Positions 35,924-46,168 of a stretch of DNA of 64,000 nucleotides are shown here, in pieces. Location: the NCBI GenBank assembly GCA_947172415.1, contig OX359200.1:6636501-6700500 (forward strand), in the 5' to 3' direction. A program made the position numbers and the translations under genes. The notes beneath the pieces were generated by a model that worked only from the letters and a program-made list of their open reading frames with translations, was not told the DNA's origin and ran no database searches. The stretch's first letter is position 1; each line of letters begins with the position of its first letter. The stretch is from Chondrosia reniformis (Eukaryota; Porifera; Demospongiae; Chondrillida; Chondrillidae).

Positions 35924-36009
35924 AACTGCCAGTATTAGAACATGAAGTGGACATAACTCCTAAGAGATGTTGCATGCAGTAGTAATTTTGGATAAATTTA
36001 TATTATCTT

Positions 36010-36015
36010 AATAAA
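36010..36015 (+). terminator. VPS35 polyadenylation signal AATAAA
   Basis: The canonical hexamer lies 87 bases after the VPS35 stop codon, in an AT-rich 3' flank, and is followed within 15 bases by (TTA)n. It is the only AATAAA seen close to the stop. Confidence 0.75.
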
Positions 36016-36097
36016 ATCATATTATTATTATTAATGTCGGCACTAGACTAGGTTTACATGTGTGTACGACTGTATCAGAGAGTACGGCAGTACTCTC

Positions 36098-36392
36098 TAA
36101 GTAGGGATGGTCGGAAAAAAACATGGCCACCCTATCCAATGTATTATCAATTAACACCTCATAAATCAACAACGATAGGATTTTTGGTTGCATTCGAGTG
36201 TTTGCAGTCGTTTTTGCATGCTTTTCTAAACGCCAAAACATGTTTCGATGCTCTACAACCTTCACAAAGTGGTTAAACCGAAATCTAGAAAAAGTAACGA
36301 AACAAGAAAGTGATCATATGGTAAGGCTAATATTCATACTGAAACTTAACTATACACATCACTTCTATGTTTGGGCGCATCGATCCCTACTT
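36098..36392 (+). mobile_element. Short inverted-repeat element, family with AAGTAGGNATGG ends
   Basis: It runs from AAGTAGGGATGG to GATCCCTACTT. The interior shares CCTATCCAATGTATTA, AACACCTCATAAATCAAC, CATGTTTCGATGCTCTACA, CATATGGTAAGGCTAAT and GTTTGGGCGCA with the sequence at 41248-41740. It lies downstream of VPS35. It is non-coding, so a non-autonomous DNA transposon is the likeliest identity. Confidence 0.6.
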
Positions 36393-36974
36393 CTAGTATA
36401 TCCATGATGCGCCCAAACAACAAGCCATTAGATAGAGGAAATTAGCATGTGTCTTATGACTATTGCACAATAGTTGTTATGCAATGGACCTTTACAAAGA
36501 GGTACATTCTGTGTAGATCATGTAGATGGTGTAGATGGTGTAGATATCGTAGACACTGTAGATGCTGTATGTAGATGCTGTAGATGGTGTAGACATTGTA
36601 GATACCATAGATGCTGTAAATGCTGTCGATAATTTAATATTTAATATTTTTGCTTAATTCATTTATTCTTAAGAATATGTTTTATTCTTATTTCCTATTG
36701 TGAACAAGTGAGTTTATATTGTAACAAATTTTGGTATAAAATATGTAAAACATACGGATGCATTATGTACGTATTTGCTTTCAAATCAAAATGACTTTCT
36801 TCATAGGAGCTATCAATAGAATACACAGCATATTATAATCATTTCATATTAATATTTGGAAAGAGTCATCACTTAAGTATAGTATTTCCAAAGCAAAATT
36901 CCTTGCTAAATTCTGGTTGTTCCCCTGCGTTTTGCAGATCCTGCCAAGGTATTTGGAATATGCATTATTATTGT
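36393..36974. other. Intergenic stretch with short TGTAGATG repeats
   Basis: Positions 36512-36632 hold imperfect tandem TGTAGATGC/TGTAGATGG units of about 9-12 bases. The flanks are AT-rich with no gene-like open frame. A short inverted repeat, GTTTGGGCGCAT and ATGCGCCCAAAC, brackets 36369-36418. Confidence 0.7.
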
Positions 36975-38270
36975 TCACATGCAATCATGTGTTATTATAG
37001 CATACATACCTTTAGGCATTTTTCTTGTTTTTCTTTTTCTTTGGGGTACTGTATTTCCTTCAACATTATCTTTGTTTACCTCTACATTTCCTTCAACATT
37101 ACATTCATTTTTCTCTGCATTTCCTTCAACATTACATTCATTTTTCTCTGCATTTCCTTCCACATTACATTCATTTATCTCTGCATTTCCTTCCACATTA
37201 CATTCATTTTTCTCTGCATTTCCTTCCACATTACATTCATTTATCTCTGCATTTCCTTCAACATTACATTCATTTTTCTCTGCATTTCCTTTAACATTAC
37301 ATTCATTTTTCTCTGCATTTCCTTTAACATTACATTCATTTATCTCTGCATTTCCTTCAACATTACATTCATTTTTCTCTGCATTTCCTTCAACATTACA
37401 TTCATTTATCTCTGCATTTCCTTCAACATTACATTCATTTTTCTCTGCATTTCCTTTAACATTACATTCATTTTTCTCTGCATTTCCTTTAACATTACAT
37501 TCATTTATCTCTGCATTTCCTTCAACATTACATTCATTTTTCTCTGCATTTCCTTCAACATTACATTCATTTTTCTCTGCATTTCCTTCCCTATTACATT
37601 CATTTATCTCAGCATTTCCTTTAACATTACATTCGTTTATCTCTGCATTTCCTTCAACATTACATTCATTTTTCTCTGTATTTCCTTCCATATTACATTC
37701 ATTTATCTCAGCATTTCCTTTAACATTACATTCGTTTTTCTCTTCATTTCCTTCAACATTACATTCATTTCTCTCTGCATTTCCTTCCACATTACATTTG
37801 TTTACCTCTGCATTTCTTTTACCATTATCTTTGTTATCATCTGTATACTCTTTCATGCTATATTTATTTGTGACTTCTGTAGTTGATGTTTTGGGAGCTG
37901 AGCAAACTGAATAAAAAATCTTATCTGATAAATATTGTATACATATAAGATATAAGATACAAACCTGATTGCAGTGCCTCTGCCAGTTCATTATTGAGGC
38001 ATGTCTTGTGCACAGGGGGTTATTCCTCTTAGGACCAACAGCCCTCTGCAACATTGATGCAGTTGTTGGATCTACGGGTATTTCTGTAAATACAAACATA
38101 AACTGCTTAGTTTTTGCTTGATACTTCATGCGTTGTAGTATATCCCCCCTTGATTGGCCTGCTGTCCATATAGTAACACTTCGAATTTCCTGTGCATACT
38201 TTTCCATGGCGCTGCCTGTGTCTATAGGCACTGTTTGGCAGTCATTTACTACTTCTGATGTTGGCTCCAT
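36975..38270 (-). CDS. Repeat protein: 23 tandem 11-residue units ECNVEGNAEKN
   Basis: A 431-codon frame. Residues 1 to about 100 are non-repetitive (starts MEPTSEVVNDCQ; contains IWTAGQSRGDILQRMKYQ and FVFTEIPVDPTTASMLQRAV). A hydrophobic stretch (ILYLICIQYLSDKIF) comes next, then 23 units of 11 residues with consensus E-C-N-V-E/K-G-N-A-E-K/I-N, and a basic tail QRKRKTRKMPKG. One cysteine recurs every 11 residues. The hydrophobic stretch could instead be an unspliced intron: the candidate GTTTGT...TTCAG is 58 bases and would break the frame, so the single-exon reading is preferred. I do not recognise the family. Frames on the opposite strand are also open across the array, as expected for a 33-base repeat. 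Confidence 0.5.
   Translation of the reverse strand: MEPTSEVVNDCQTVPIDTGSAMEKYAQEIRSVTIWTAGQSRGDILQRMKYQAKTKQFMFVFTEIPVDPTTASMLQRAVGPKRNNPLCTRHASIMNWQRHCNQVCILYLICIQYLSDKIFYSVCSAPKTSTTEVTNKYSMKEYTDDNKDNGKRNAEVNKCNVEGNAERNECNVEGNEEKNECNVKGNAEINECNMEGNTEKNECNVEGNAEINECNVKGNAEINECNREGNAEKNECNVEGNAEKNECNVEGNAEINECNVKGNAEKNECNVKGNAEKNECNVEGNAEINECNVEGNAEKNECNVEGNAEINECNVKGNAEKNECNVKGNAEKNECNVEGNAEINECNVEGNAEKNECNVEGNAEINECNVEGNAEKNECNVEGNAEKNECNVEGNVEVNKDNVEGNTVPQRKRKTRKMPKGMYAIITHDCM
37060..37815. repeat. 33-bp coding minisatellite, about 23 copies, with higher-order units
   Basis: The plus-strand unit is ATTTCCTTCAACATTACATT plus CATTTTTCTCTGC. Variants recur in order: units 9-13 and 14-18 of the encoded protein have the same I,K,K,I,K pattern at position 10 with KGN in their second and third units. 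The array thus grew partly by 165-base (five-unit) duplications. Confidence 0.9.
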
Positions 38271-38435
38271 GTGTTTATTTTGTTTGTAATTTTGTTGGAA
38301 AAGAATTGATTTACTTCATCTTTGCAGTCTGACAATTCTAGGTCCTCCACAATCTGTAATGTTTGTACATGTAATACATATACATACATTCATACATAAA
38401 AGTACATGCAATGAACCTCTATGAGATAAAAGTAC

Positions 38436-39290
38436 ATGTATACATACGATATATATGGTAAAAATAATACATCTAATTTGCTATGTACATGGCATTTGGA
38501 TAGAGCATGGAGGAAGTCATTAAAAGAGTACATTAAGAATCAAAGTGACAGAATTACAATCTATTATCACTTACGAGTGATTCTTGAGGAGACTGACAAG
38601 GCAAAAATTTTAATTAAAAACCCAGCAACTCTGTACACTCCTTTCATCTGATTACAGGATTGAGGACGGTGATGCTCACAACATTAGCAGCAATAACAGT
38701 GTCACTGATGAGCAAGACAACACTAAGGACACTGATAGCAACCATAAAAGTCATGATAAAAAAGTAACAGTCAGCATGGTGATGAAAATAAACATGACAA
38801 TGGTGATAAAGATGAAAGCGACAACAGCAGCAATGATGATGGCAATGAGGATGTAGACAGCGATGGCAATGGTGATGAATACGATGATGGCAATGAGTAG
38901 ACAGTGATGGTAATGGTGATGAAGACAATGATGGCAATGAGGATGGAGACAGTGATAGTGATAACAAAGAAAGTGATGGAAGTGTTAATGATGGGTGTAT
39001 TGATGATGATGAAGATAGTGATGGTCAAAGCAATGATGATAAGGATGATGAATTTGATTACAGTGATAGCAATGCCGATAACAGACAACATCATTTCCAA
39101 AGTAGTACTGGATTTCTACAATACTTACGTCGAAATTACCATGTTACAATTAAGATGATCCAGCAACAGAAAGAAATGTAAAGTGGATACAGTGTAACAA
39201 ATGTGACAGCTGGTTTCATCAGTCATGTGTTGAAATTATAGACCCACATACTGCATATATATGTAGGGTATGCACTGGGAATCAACAATG
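38436..39290 (+). pseudogene. Decayed DNA-transposon gene with acidic linker and PHD-type zinc-finger tail
   Basis: The left part (38457-38650) encodes CTWHLDRAWRKSLKEYIKNQ then IYYHLRVILEET, which resembles the segment CxWHxDRxWRK found in MULE-like transposase proteins of invertebrates (recognised by pattern only). The middle (38650-39150) is a D/N/G/S-rich low-complexity region in which the open frame shifts more than once. The right part (39178-39285) encodes WIQCNKCDSWFHQSCVEI then YICRVC, the second half of a PHD finger (C-x2-C-x2-W-x-H-x2-C ... C-x2-C) followed by TGNQQ and a stop. Stops and frame changes between the parts indicate a relic, not an active gene. The parts may alternatively be unrelated neighbours. 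Confidence 0.5.
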
Positions 39291-39620
39291 ACAAATTAAA
39301 TGTAGTACTGCAATGAGATATTCACTAAACTTTGTAATTAACAAACTCTATTATTAGTCAATATTCTGAATTATGTGTGATAAATCAAGATTTTGTTTTC
39401 AATTACATATAAGAGAATATTATTATATAACATATAATATAACAGAGACAATAAAAAGTTAGGTATATAAAACATACATGCACTCACTATATATGATATA
39501 TAATATAATAGGAAATAACAAACCCATAATATAATATCTACCAAACCCACAATTTTTAGTAACATGACCAAGTCTAGAGAGGGTGCCCACACGATGTAAT
39601 CCACCTCCCAGTTCGAAACA
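39291..39620. other. AT-rich gap before the 39621 gene
   Basis: 330 bases of A/T-rich DNA with TATAATATAA runs at 39420-39530. The last 60 bases before the ATG are less AT-rich and could hold the 5' leader. No other element was seen. Confidence 0.6.
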
Positions 39621-40786
39621 ATGGAGGAAAAAAAGATCGTCGAATTCCTGAATGAACCTGATTTTAACCAACGGTTTCTTAACTACAATGACTCAAGGAA
39701 ATGGGTGCCAACGCTCCAGCGAAAGAATGCCATTAGAGCTGCCGATTCACAAGCGATCCAGTCAAAGCATACTAGCGAGGAAGCTAATAATTATTTACTC
39801 ACTCTTCTTGTCCAGGATCCTTCACTTAGAAAATTGAGAGCACTTTCTGAGGCTTTGAAGGAAGACGAGACTCACGATAACCAGCAAAAATTAGCGAAGA
39901 AGATTAACCATTTCTTAAAATCACAAGGTACAGTCAAATTATATATGCAAGCTGAGAATGAAACTTTGTCTCATATTACTGTATTTCACTAGAGCCTCAA
40001 ACAGTTTCCATCGAAAGGGAGAGACCGAGACATGATGCTGGACTACAGAAATACGACATCACCGTCGATTCGTGTCTTCCGACCATGGAGTATACCTTAA
40101 TGAGCCGTCCTGCACAAAGTGCAAAGGACTTAATGATGTCCCTTTACTTTTCTGCATATTCCCTCATCGTAGCATTGTTCACAGAGGGACACTTAGACAA
40201 GATCAAGGGGCAGGCTCTCCTGATTATTGATCATGGACACATGCTTAGGGTAGAAGGAAAGGAGAAATCAGTTATCATGGCAGCTGAGTCTGTTAAGAAA
40301 GTTTTAGATTATCTTGGTATTCCTGACTTGTGGGATGACCTCCTGCTGTTTGTAACCATTCTTCTTCCACTCAAGAATTGTGATCCGAGCTGCTACAAAG
40401 AGGCTATGGGGAACCTGAATCACTACAAACAACATCTCCTTCAATATCTGAAGGTCCAGCATATGATGAAGAATACCAAGGCACTCCGAGGACCTGAGAA
40501 GACCCCAGGACAAGATCAGGTAGAGGTGCATTTTACAGTAGAAAATAACATTTTTCAGCTTCAATATAGTACCTGTAATGAGCTGTTGTTGGTAGTACTA
40601 GCGGAAGGTGTAGGTATTTCACGAGATAAGATTGAATGTGGTTCAGTTCAACCAGGCAGCTCCATTATAACCTTCTACATACCAAAGCAGTATATTAAAT
40701 CAGTGAACAAGACCTACAAAGGAGCAGTCATTTGGGCTATGCTAGAGCTTAGAGTAATTTGGTGTGGAGACACAATGTTGGTGTGA
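39621..40786 (+). CDS. Helical death-fold-like (possible CARD) protein; probable 5' part of copy B
   Basis: Two exons, 39621-39927 and 39993-40786, in phase (G/AG), give 366 residues if translation stops at 40784-40786. Residues 1-102 are helical: EEKKIVEFLNEPDF, then HTSEEANNYLLTLLVQD and LRKLRALSEALKED. The spacing of the last two recalls CARD helices 4-5, but this is pattern recognition only. Residues about 130-270 form a second helical domain (AKDLMMSLYFSAYSLIVALF). The C-terminal 85 residues (EVHFTVENNIFQLQYS, CGSVQPGSSIITFYIPKQY) form a small beta/alpha domain whose GSxxxTFxIP signature recurs in sponge and cnidarian multidomain proteins as I recall. A donor TTG/GTGTGA at 40781 would bypass the stop and join the exon at 40993 in frame. 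No AATAAA follows closely. Confidence 0.6.
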
Positions 40787-40992
40787 TGTTATGAATACTA
40801 TTACCTTTCTGTGAATACTGTTAGCTGATTATGAATTATGCAATTGTATCCTAATATACGTATATTATCTCCTATCTTTGAAAAGTAGTCTTTCACTTCA
40901 ATTTTGTAAAGTTTTGGACCTGTATACATATTTATGACACCAGAACCTTTGCACTGGCTCCTTTTCACATAATATATACCCACTCCTTACAG

Positions 40993-41086
40993 CCTCCACT
41001 TCCTGGGAAGAAAGGTCTCCCTCTCCAGAGGTACAAGCCACAACTCTTGTCAGATTCCTTCTCTGATGTACTCCTGTTTACTCAAG
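40993..41086 (+). CDS. Candidate 94-base exon linking the 39621 gene to copy B
   Basis: It is bounded by ACTCCTTACAG and CAAG/GTAAGT, both strong splice signals. It reads PLPGKKGLPLQRYKPQLL then SDSFSDVLLFTQ without a stop. It leaves one base (G), and the acceptor GCTCTTGTTAG at 41871 supplies AC, giving GAC ATA ATG in frame with copy B exon 1. Upstream it takes phase 0 from a donor at 40781. I know no family for it. Confidence 0.5.
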
Positions 41087-41247
41087 GTAAGTTGTGCAGT
41101 TGTATGATTTTCTATTTACAGTATTATACCAATTTGGGACTGGGCAATTTGCATGGTTTTGTAAAGGATTTTAACTTATTTGTACATACATGTTATCAAT
41201 TCAATATCAAGTAAAGTAAAAAAAAACATTTACAAAAATGATGTTAG

Positions 41248-41740
41248 AAGTAGGAATGGCAGTGTTCACTAATACATCTGCAAAAAGTATCGAAACAAGA
41301 CACTGATTATATGGTAAGGCTAATCATATAGAAGTTACATATATACTGAAATTTAAGTAACTTAACCATACACTTCTGTGTTTGGGCGCACCAAGCTGAA
41401 GTAGGAATGTCTATTCCCTAGTTTGGAAATATTTATGACGATTTATACCTTTTATGTGTCCATATAAGTTCGCATATTAGCGCTAGTCCATTCATTGACA
41501 ATAAAAGAAGAAGAAAAAATGAATTTTGGAAATGGGCCTATTTCTGATTAGCCGCTTTTTGAATGTTGTAGAGCGTGTAGAGTGTGTAGAGCATCGAAAC
41601 ATGTTTTGGCATTTAGAAAAGTGTGCATTATTGGTTGCAAATAACCGAATATAACCGAAAATCGCTTCGTTGGTGATTTATGAGGTGTTGCTTGCTAATA
41701 CATTGGATAGGGCGGCCATTTTTTCCGGCCATTCCTACTT
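41248..41740 (-). mobile_element. Composite short inverted-repeat element upstream of copy B
   Basis: It begins AAGTAGGAATGGC and ends GCCATTCCTACTT, perfect 13-base inverted repeats. The right two thirds match 36098-36290 in inverted orientation (CATTGGATAGGGCGGCC, TTTATGAGGTGTT, GAGCATCGAAACATGTTTTG). The left third matches 36290-36390 in direct orientation and ends in its own GAAGTAGGAATG. It therefore looks like two copies or one rearranged copy. It ends 136 bases upstream of the copy B ATG, inside the intron or promoter region. Confidence 0.6.
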
Positions 41741-41871
41741 AGAGAGTACGGTATGATAAGGTAGGAGACGTTCTCTGGCACTACATCAGACAATCAAATT
41801 ATTGAATATCTGAATAGCCCTACACAGTGATAGCTAGCATGTGTTATGGCTTATATATCCGCTCTTGTTAG

Positions 41872-44800
41872 ACATAATGACAAAACAAGGGCATGAAACT
41901 GCTGTTGCCCTTTCTGATATAAATCTGGAGGAAAGGGATGACAAGGAAAGTAGTTTCGGTGTGCCTGAAGTGAAGGTACAGACAGAGAATGAAGATTCAT
42001 TTCAGCACATTGCTGAACAAGAGCCTTCAACACAAGACCAGCCATGTGGTTAGTTGTCTAGTCAATTACTATCCGGGTCAGGTTCAAGGAACACATTGAA
42101 AGATCAGGTTATTCCATTAAGTGTATTGATCAAAAATAACTCATTTCTTACTTCTCATATATTACAATTATCCACATCTACAATGAGAAAGACGTGCTCT
42201 ATATTCTTCACATACTCTGTCTCCATACGTACATACATACTAACTGAATATATATATTTGTGTTTATGTACATTTTACTGCATTCTTGTTGTTGAAATGT
42301 TATCAAAACTACAGTTTAAAGTGAATGAGTCTTACTGTCATATGAGGTCACACTAGACTCATTGTTGTGTGTACTCACCTGGTTGACCCAACATGTGATG
42401 TAGAGGTTTTGGGACTTGTAGTATTTTCTAATTGACTCTTATTTAGTTTTGAAAGTGATGGTACAAGGTTCTGACAAAGAGCTGTCCATCCTTTGTTCAA
42501 TTCCTGCTGGATCTACCTTCTCGAATGCTAACTGGATCAAGTGTATTGGACCTAATGATGACACAGCAGATGTTGCATTTCAATATATTTTAGCATTTGA
42601 ACTTAATAAAGAAAAGCACAGTTTGCATACTGTATTAGAGGACACACGAAGCAAGAACATACTTGGATACATTTTAGTCAACTACCTGAATAGTGTGGAC
42701 CTGCCAGATGATTTCTGGGACTGTGACTTTCCTCAAAGCTGCTCATTTTGTATTTTGAGGAGGAATGATGGCACTAAACTTCTATCTCTTCTCTCTGACA
42801 TGGATAACCCAGGTGATCTGCAAGTCAGTGTTGCCCTGGAAACCAGTGTGGATGACCTACCTTCAAGTGACATGGACAAGCCAATCATTGATGAGGATGA
42901 CCGTATGTACTTGTGCAGTCAATTGTGAATTCTCTTCTTTTAATGAAACCATTGACCAAACTATACATTGCTATTCTTGATATCTTTAGAACCAGGCTGG
43001 TTACATTTTGGAAAGAAAGTTTATTCTTTAAGCAAACAGTTAAAGAGCTATTTTTCTAATCCCAAGGTAGAGATTAATGAAACTCTATTCATTCATGTTG
43101 CCTCACATCTGAAAAAGTTTGAGACAAATGTAAGTTGTTTATCAATTTATTTATACAAATTCAAAATCTATAACATTTCATATTCTTTGCTTAAAGGACT
43201 CAAGATGTGATCTAGAAAAAGGTTTAAAGTATCTAAGGGATCGGGTGAACCTGCCAAATTTTATAAATGAAGCATTACTTCATCTGATCATTGTATACAG
43301 AATACTAAAGCAAGTTCCACTGCTCCTCTGTTAACTTGAATGATAAGTTATGGTTCTATTATTGTGTGTATATTTCATAGAAATGAGATTGTGTATGGGA
43401 GATGTGATAATGTTCACGAGTATATAAAAAGCTTTATCAGTAAGTTTGAAGACCTTAGTGGAGATGGATCCTTCCCTGTTGTAATAAAAAAATTCTTGAA
43501 AAAGTAAATGGAGAGTGCTGTTACCTATGTATTAGGAGGTCCAATAGCTGAGTTAATTTTTATCTCACTTTGGTGTAGTGACTTTGATATTACTGGAGCT
43601 GATCAGAAACTAACTACTGTATTCTTTGAACTCTACAAAGCAACTTTAAGATTGTGTAGAACTTCTAAGGCAGTTAATCAACAGACTGTTGGGAGGAGAC
43701 TCATTTGGGGTAAGGGAACTGTAATGGAAAATGTTTGTTTACCATCATCATTTCATAAGATATGGATACATACGTATCTCTGTGTATTTCTTGACTCCTG
43801 CTGTATACAGTGTTCATCCACTTGTTGTTTGGAATGGAGGTATCAGATCCCGAGAGGCTTAATGGTTTTTGGAGAAGGATCATTAATGCAAAAGAGGTCT
43901 GTTTGACTGTTAATTAATTATGATAGTTCCGTAAATTCATTTCTCTTTTATAGTATTTTGGAGAAGGGAAATATGGACCAGATGACTTTCAGGATATTCA
44001 AAGGACGATTCAGTTTGGATACTCCTTTGATATTCCTGAAGAGTTGCAATTCTCTGGTGACAACCTTGCTCACTTGTTAATTACAAATGGGAAGATTTAT
44101 CATTTTCAAAATCTCAGGTTTGTATTGAGGAACACATGTAATGGTTATGTAATAGCTATGTATGTATTATTGTGTTAATTTTGTAGGGTAATTCTGAGCA
44201 CATTCAAGGGGACACTTTTCCAATTTCATAGAAATCTGTATGCCTTTTTGCTGTCATATGTTTCAGCCGTAGATGACTACATCACACCTAGAAAGGAAGA
44301 GTTAACTTATTTAAGTGCAGGTGGGGATTTGGGTACAGTTCTGGAAGAGGTACGATATAATCATATTCATTGTACATATGTATGTATGTATGTATGTACT
44401 GTTATTGTATAGTGGGAAATTTTCGAGGGACAAACTTTTCACGAATTGCACCATTTTGCAAAATTCAAGGAAAATATTTTCGCGAATCCCTACTATAGAA
44501 ATTAGTAGTTCAAGTTTTGGGCCCCCACGAGTTTTTTAAAGTCGAAATACTTGCTTCCATGTGCATGAAGCAGAGTAGTTTTTCAGGAATGGCTGTGAAC
44601 GAAGAGGTCTACATTATTCAGTCGAAGATTTGAGGATATCACGTTTACAAGAACATATGGGAAGCTTGTATCAGCGAGAGGCTTAGCTGTTTCGCTTGAA
44701 GTACCTCAAAAGAGACATAGGTCCTACACACGCGGTCAAAAGAAAGCTTCCACTTTGAAAAATTTTCCAGGTCCAAACATTTCACGAATGTCCAGCTATT

Positions 44801-46168
44801 CATGAAATTTGTGAAAATTTTGTCCCTCTAAAATTTCCTGCTATACAGTATGTCTTACATTTAGATACTTAGATGTATGAAGTGTTTATTGAGTTTATAT
44901 CCATTTATGTACGTATATCTACCTTTATATACGTACATATGTAGGGTGTGGAGTTCATTGTAGTTGCTGCTAACTGTTTTAAAGATCCTGTCCCAGAGCC
45001 AGAACTAGTTGTTCCACCTCTTTCACTCTTTTGGAAGTCACTGCTCCTCCTTGTGATAGAGAAGAACCCAAAACAAACTGCTAAAGTACTCAATCAACTG
45101 TCTAGTGCTCTCAGAGCTCCTAGAGGTTCACTGAAATCACTAATTAGAATTGCATTGAAGGAAAAGGTAATGATTATTTTAACTCTCTTGTACATATCAC
45201 TCAAAATGAAGTGTTACACTGTATATAGTTGGATCTTATTTAAAGTGCTTGTTAGGCTAATAGCAATGGTAGAATCATTATCAGGGATAGTTGTGTCCAT
45301 TTGGTGATACATACGGATGTACTGAAAGCATAGTGAATACCTATTTTTCAGCAATAGCAATGGTACATACGTACGTACATGTCCTGTTTTACAGTTTTTT
45401 GAATTGCTAAGGGAACATTCAGACAGTCTTACAATTGATCAGTTTCTAGAGTATTACAAGAGTATTCCTAACATACCTCCTGAAGTTAGTGATATTACAG
45501 TATGCATATATTGATTATTTATAGTGAAGTTGATTATACGTATGTGTTAATACATGCAGTTGGTTGAAGAGTATTTGAAAGGTGTTAAAGCTGGCAGACA
45601 CACAACATGGATGAAGATTGGGTCTTCTCCAGTGTTTGCTGGTCTTTTAACAGAATTCTTTAAAAAGTAATTACAATCAGTCAAATTTAATAATATACAT
45701 GTACATAAATGATGTTTGATGTAACTAACATGAAATTGGAGACATTCTCTGCAATTATGTCTTGTAATCTTGTCTCTATAGCTTGCCAAGATGTGATAGT
45801 CGCTACCACAAGTGTTTCATTGAAGTGGTCAAAACCTTTTGTGAGAGCAGTAGACCACAACATGCTGTTGTGTCAGATCTTCTCAAATTGACAGATCAAC
45901 ATCTCCTCTCAACTGAGTTTGTCAGAGAACAGGAAACAGCTGATATTATGGAACTTCAGGGAGATTTCAAACAGTTTCTCAAGAATTTTATTCATAAGAA
46001 TAGATTGAAAGATCAAGTTACTAATGACTTTTTATCATTCTTTGTAAGTAAGAAAGCATAATGAATTATTACATGGAGATTATTTTTATGTTTATTTTGT
46101 AGAATTCCAAGAAAGGGACAGTGATCCTATCTCCGATTCAAACTGCAGTTCTGTCAGTCTTTGCTGAG
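41872..46168 (+). CDS. Copy B exons: N-terminal region
   Basis: Counterpart of 24347-28245. Exon 1 is shorter and acidic (ERDDKESSFGVPEV). Exon 2 encodes VLKVMVQGSDKELSI and DLPDDFWDCDFPQSC. Later exons carry YGPDDFQDIQ, FKGTLFQFHRN, RALRAPRGSLKS-type and MPRCDSRYHK segments. Introns differ from copy A by a 438-base element at 44408 and by repeat fragments at 46250-46530. The acceptor GCTCTTGTTAG immediately before ACATAATG shows that exon 1 is built as an internal exon. Confidence 0.75.

Noticed and set aside
36903-37914. Two open frames over 300 codons on the plus strand, rich in F, L, I and S
   Set aside because: They are antisense readings of the 33-base repeat; any 33-base unit lacking stops opens every such frame. 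The minus-strand reading has a non-repetitive N-terminus and a basic tail, so it is preferred.
38771-39158. Plus- and minus-strand frames rich in M, V, I and T across 38771-39158
   Set aside because: Low-complexity GAT-repeat shadows of the acidic linker; no independent coding signal.
41872-41876. TTG codon upstream of the ATG as an alternative start (LLDIM)
   Set aside because: The position is explained better by a splice acceptor GTTAG directly before ACATAATG, present in both copies.
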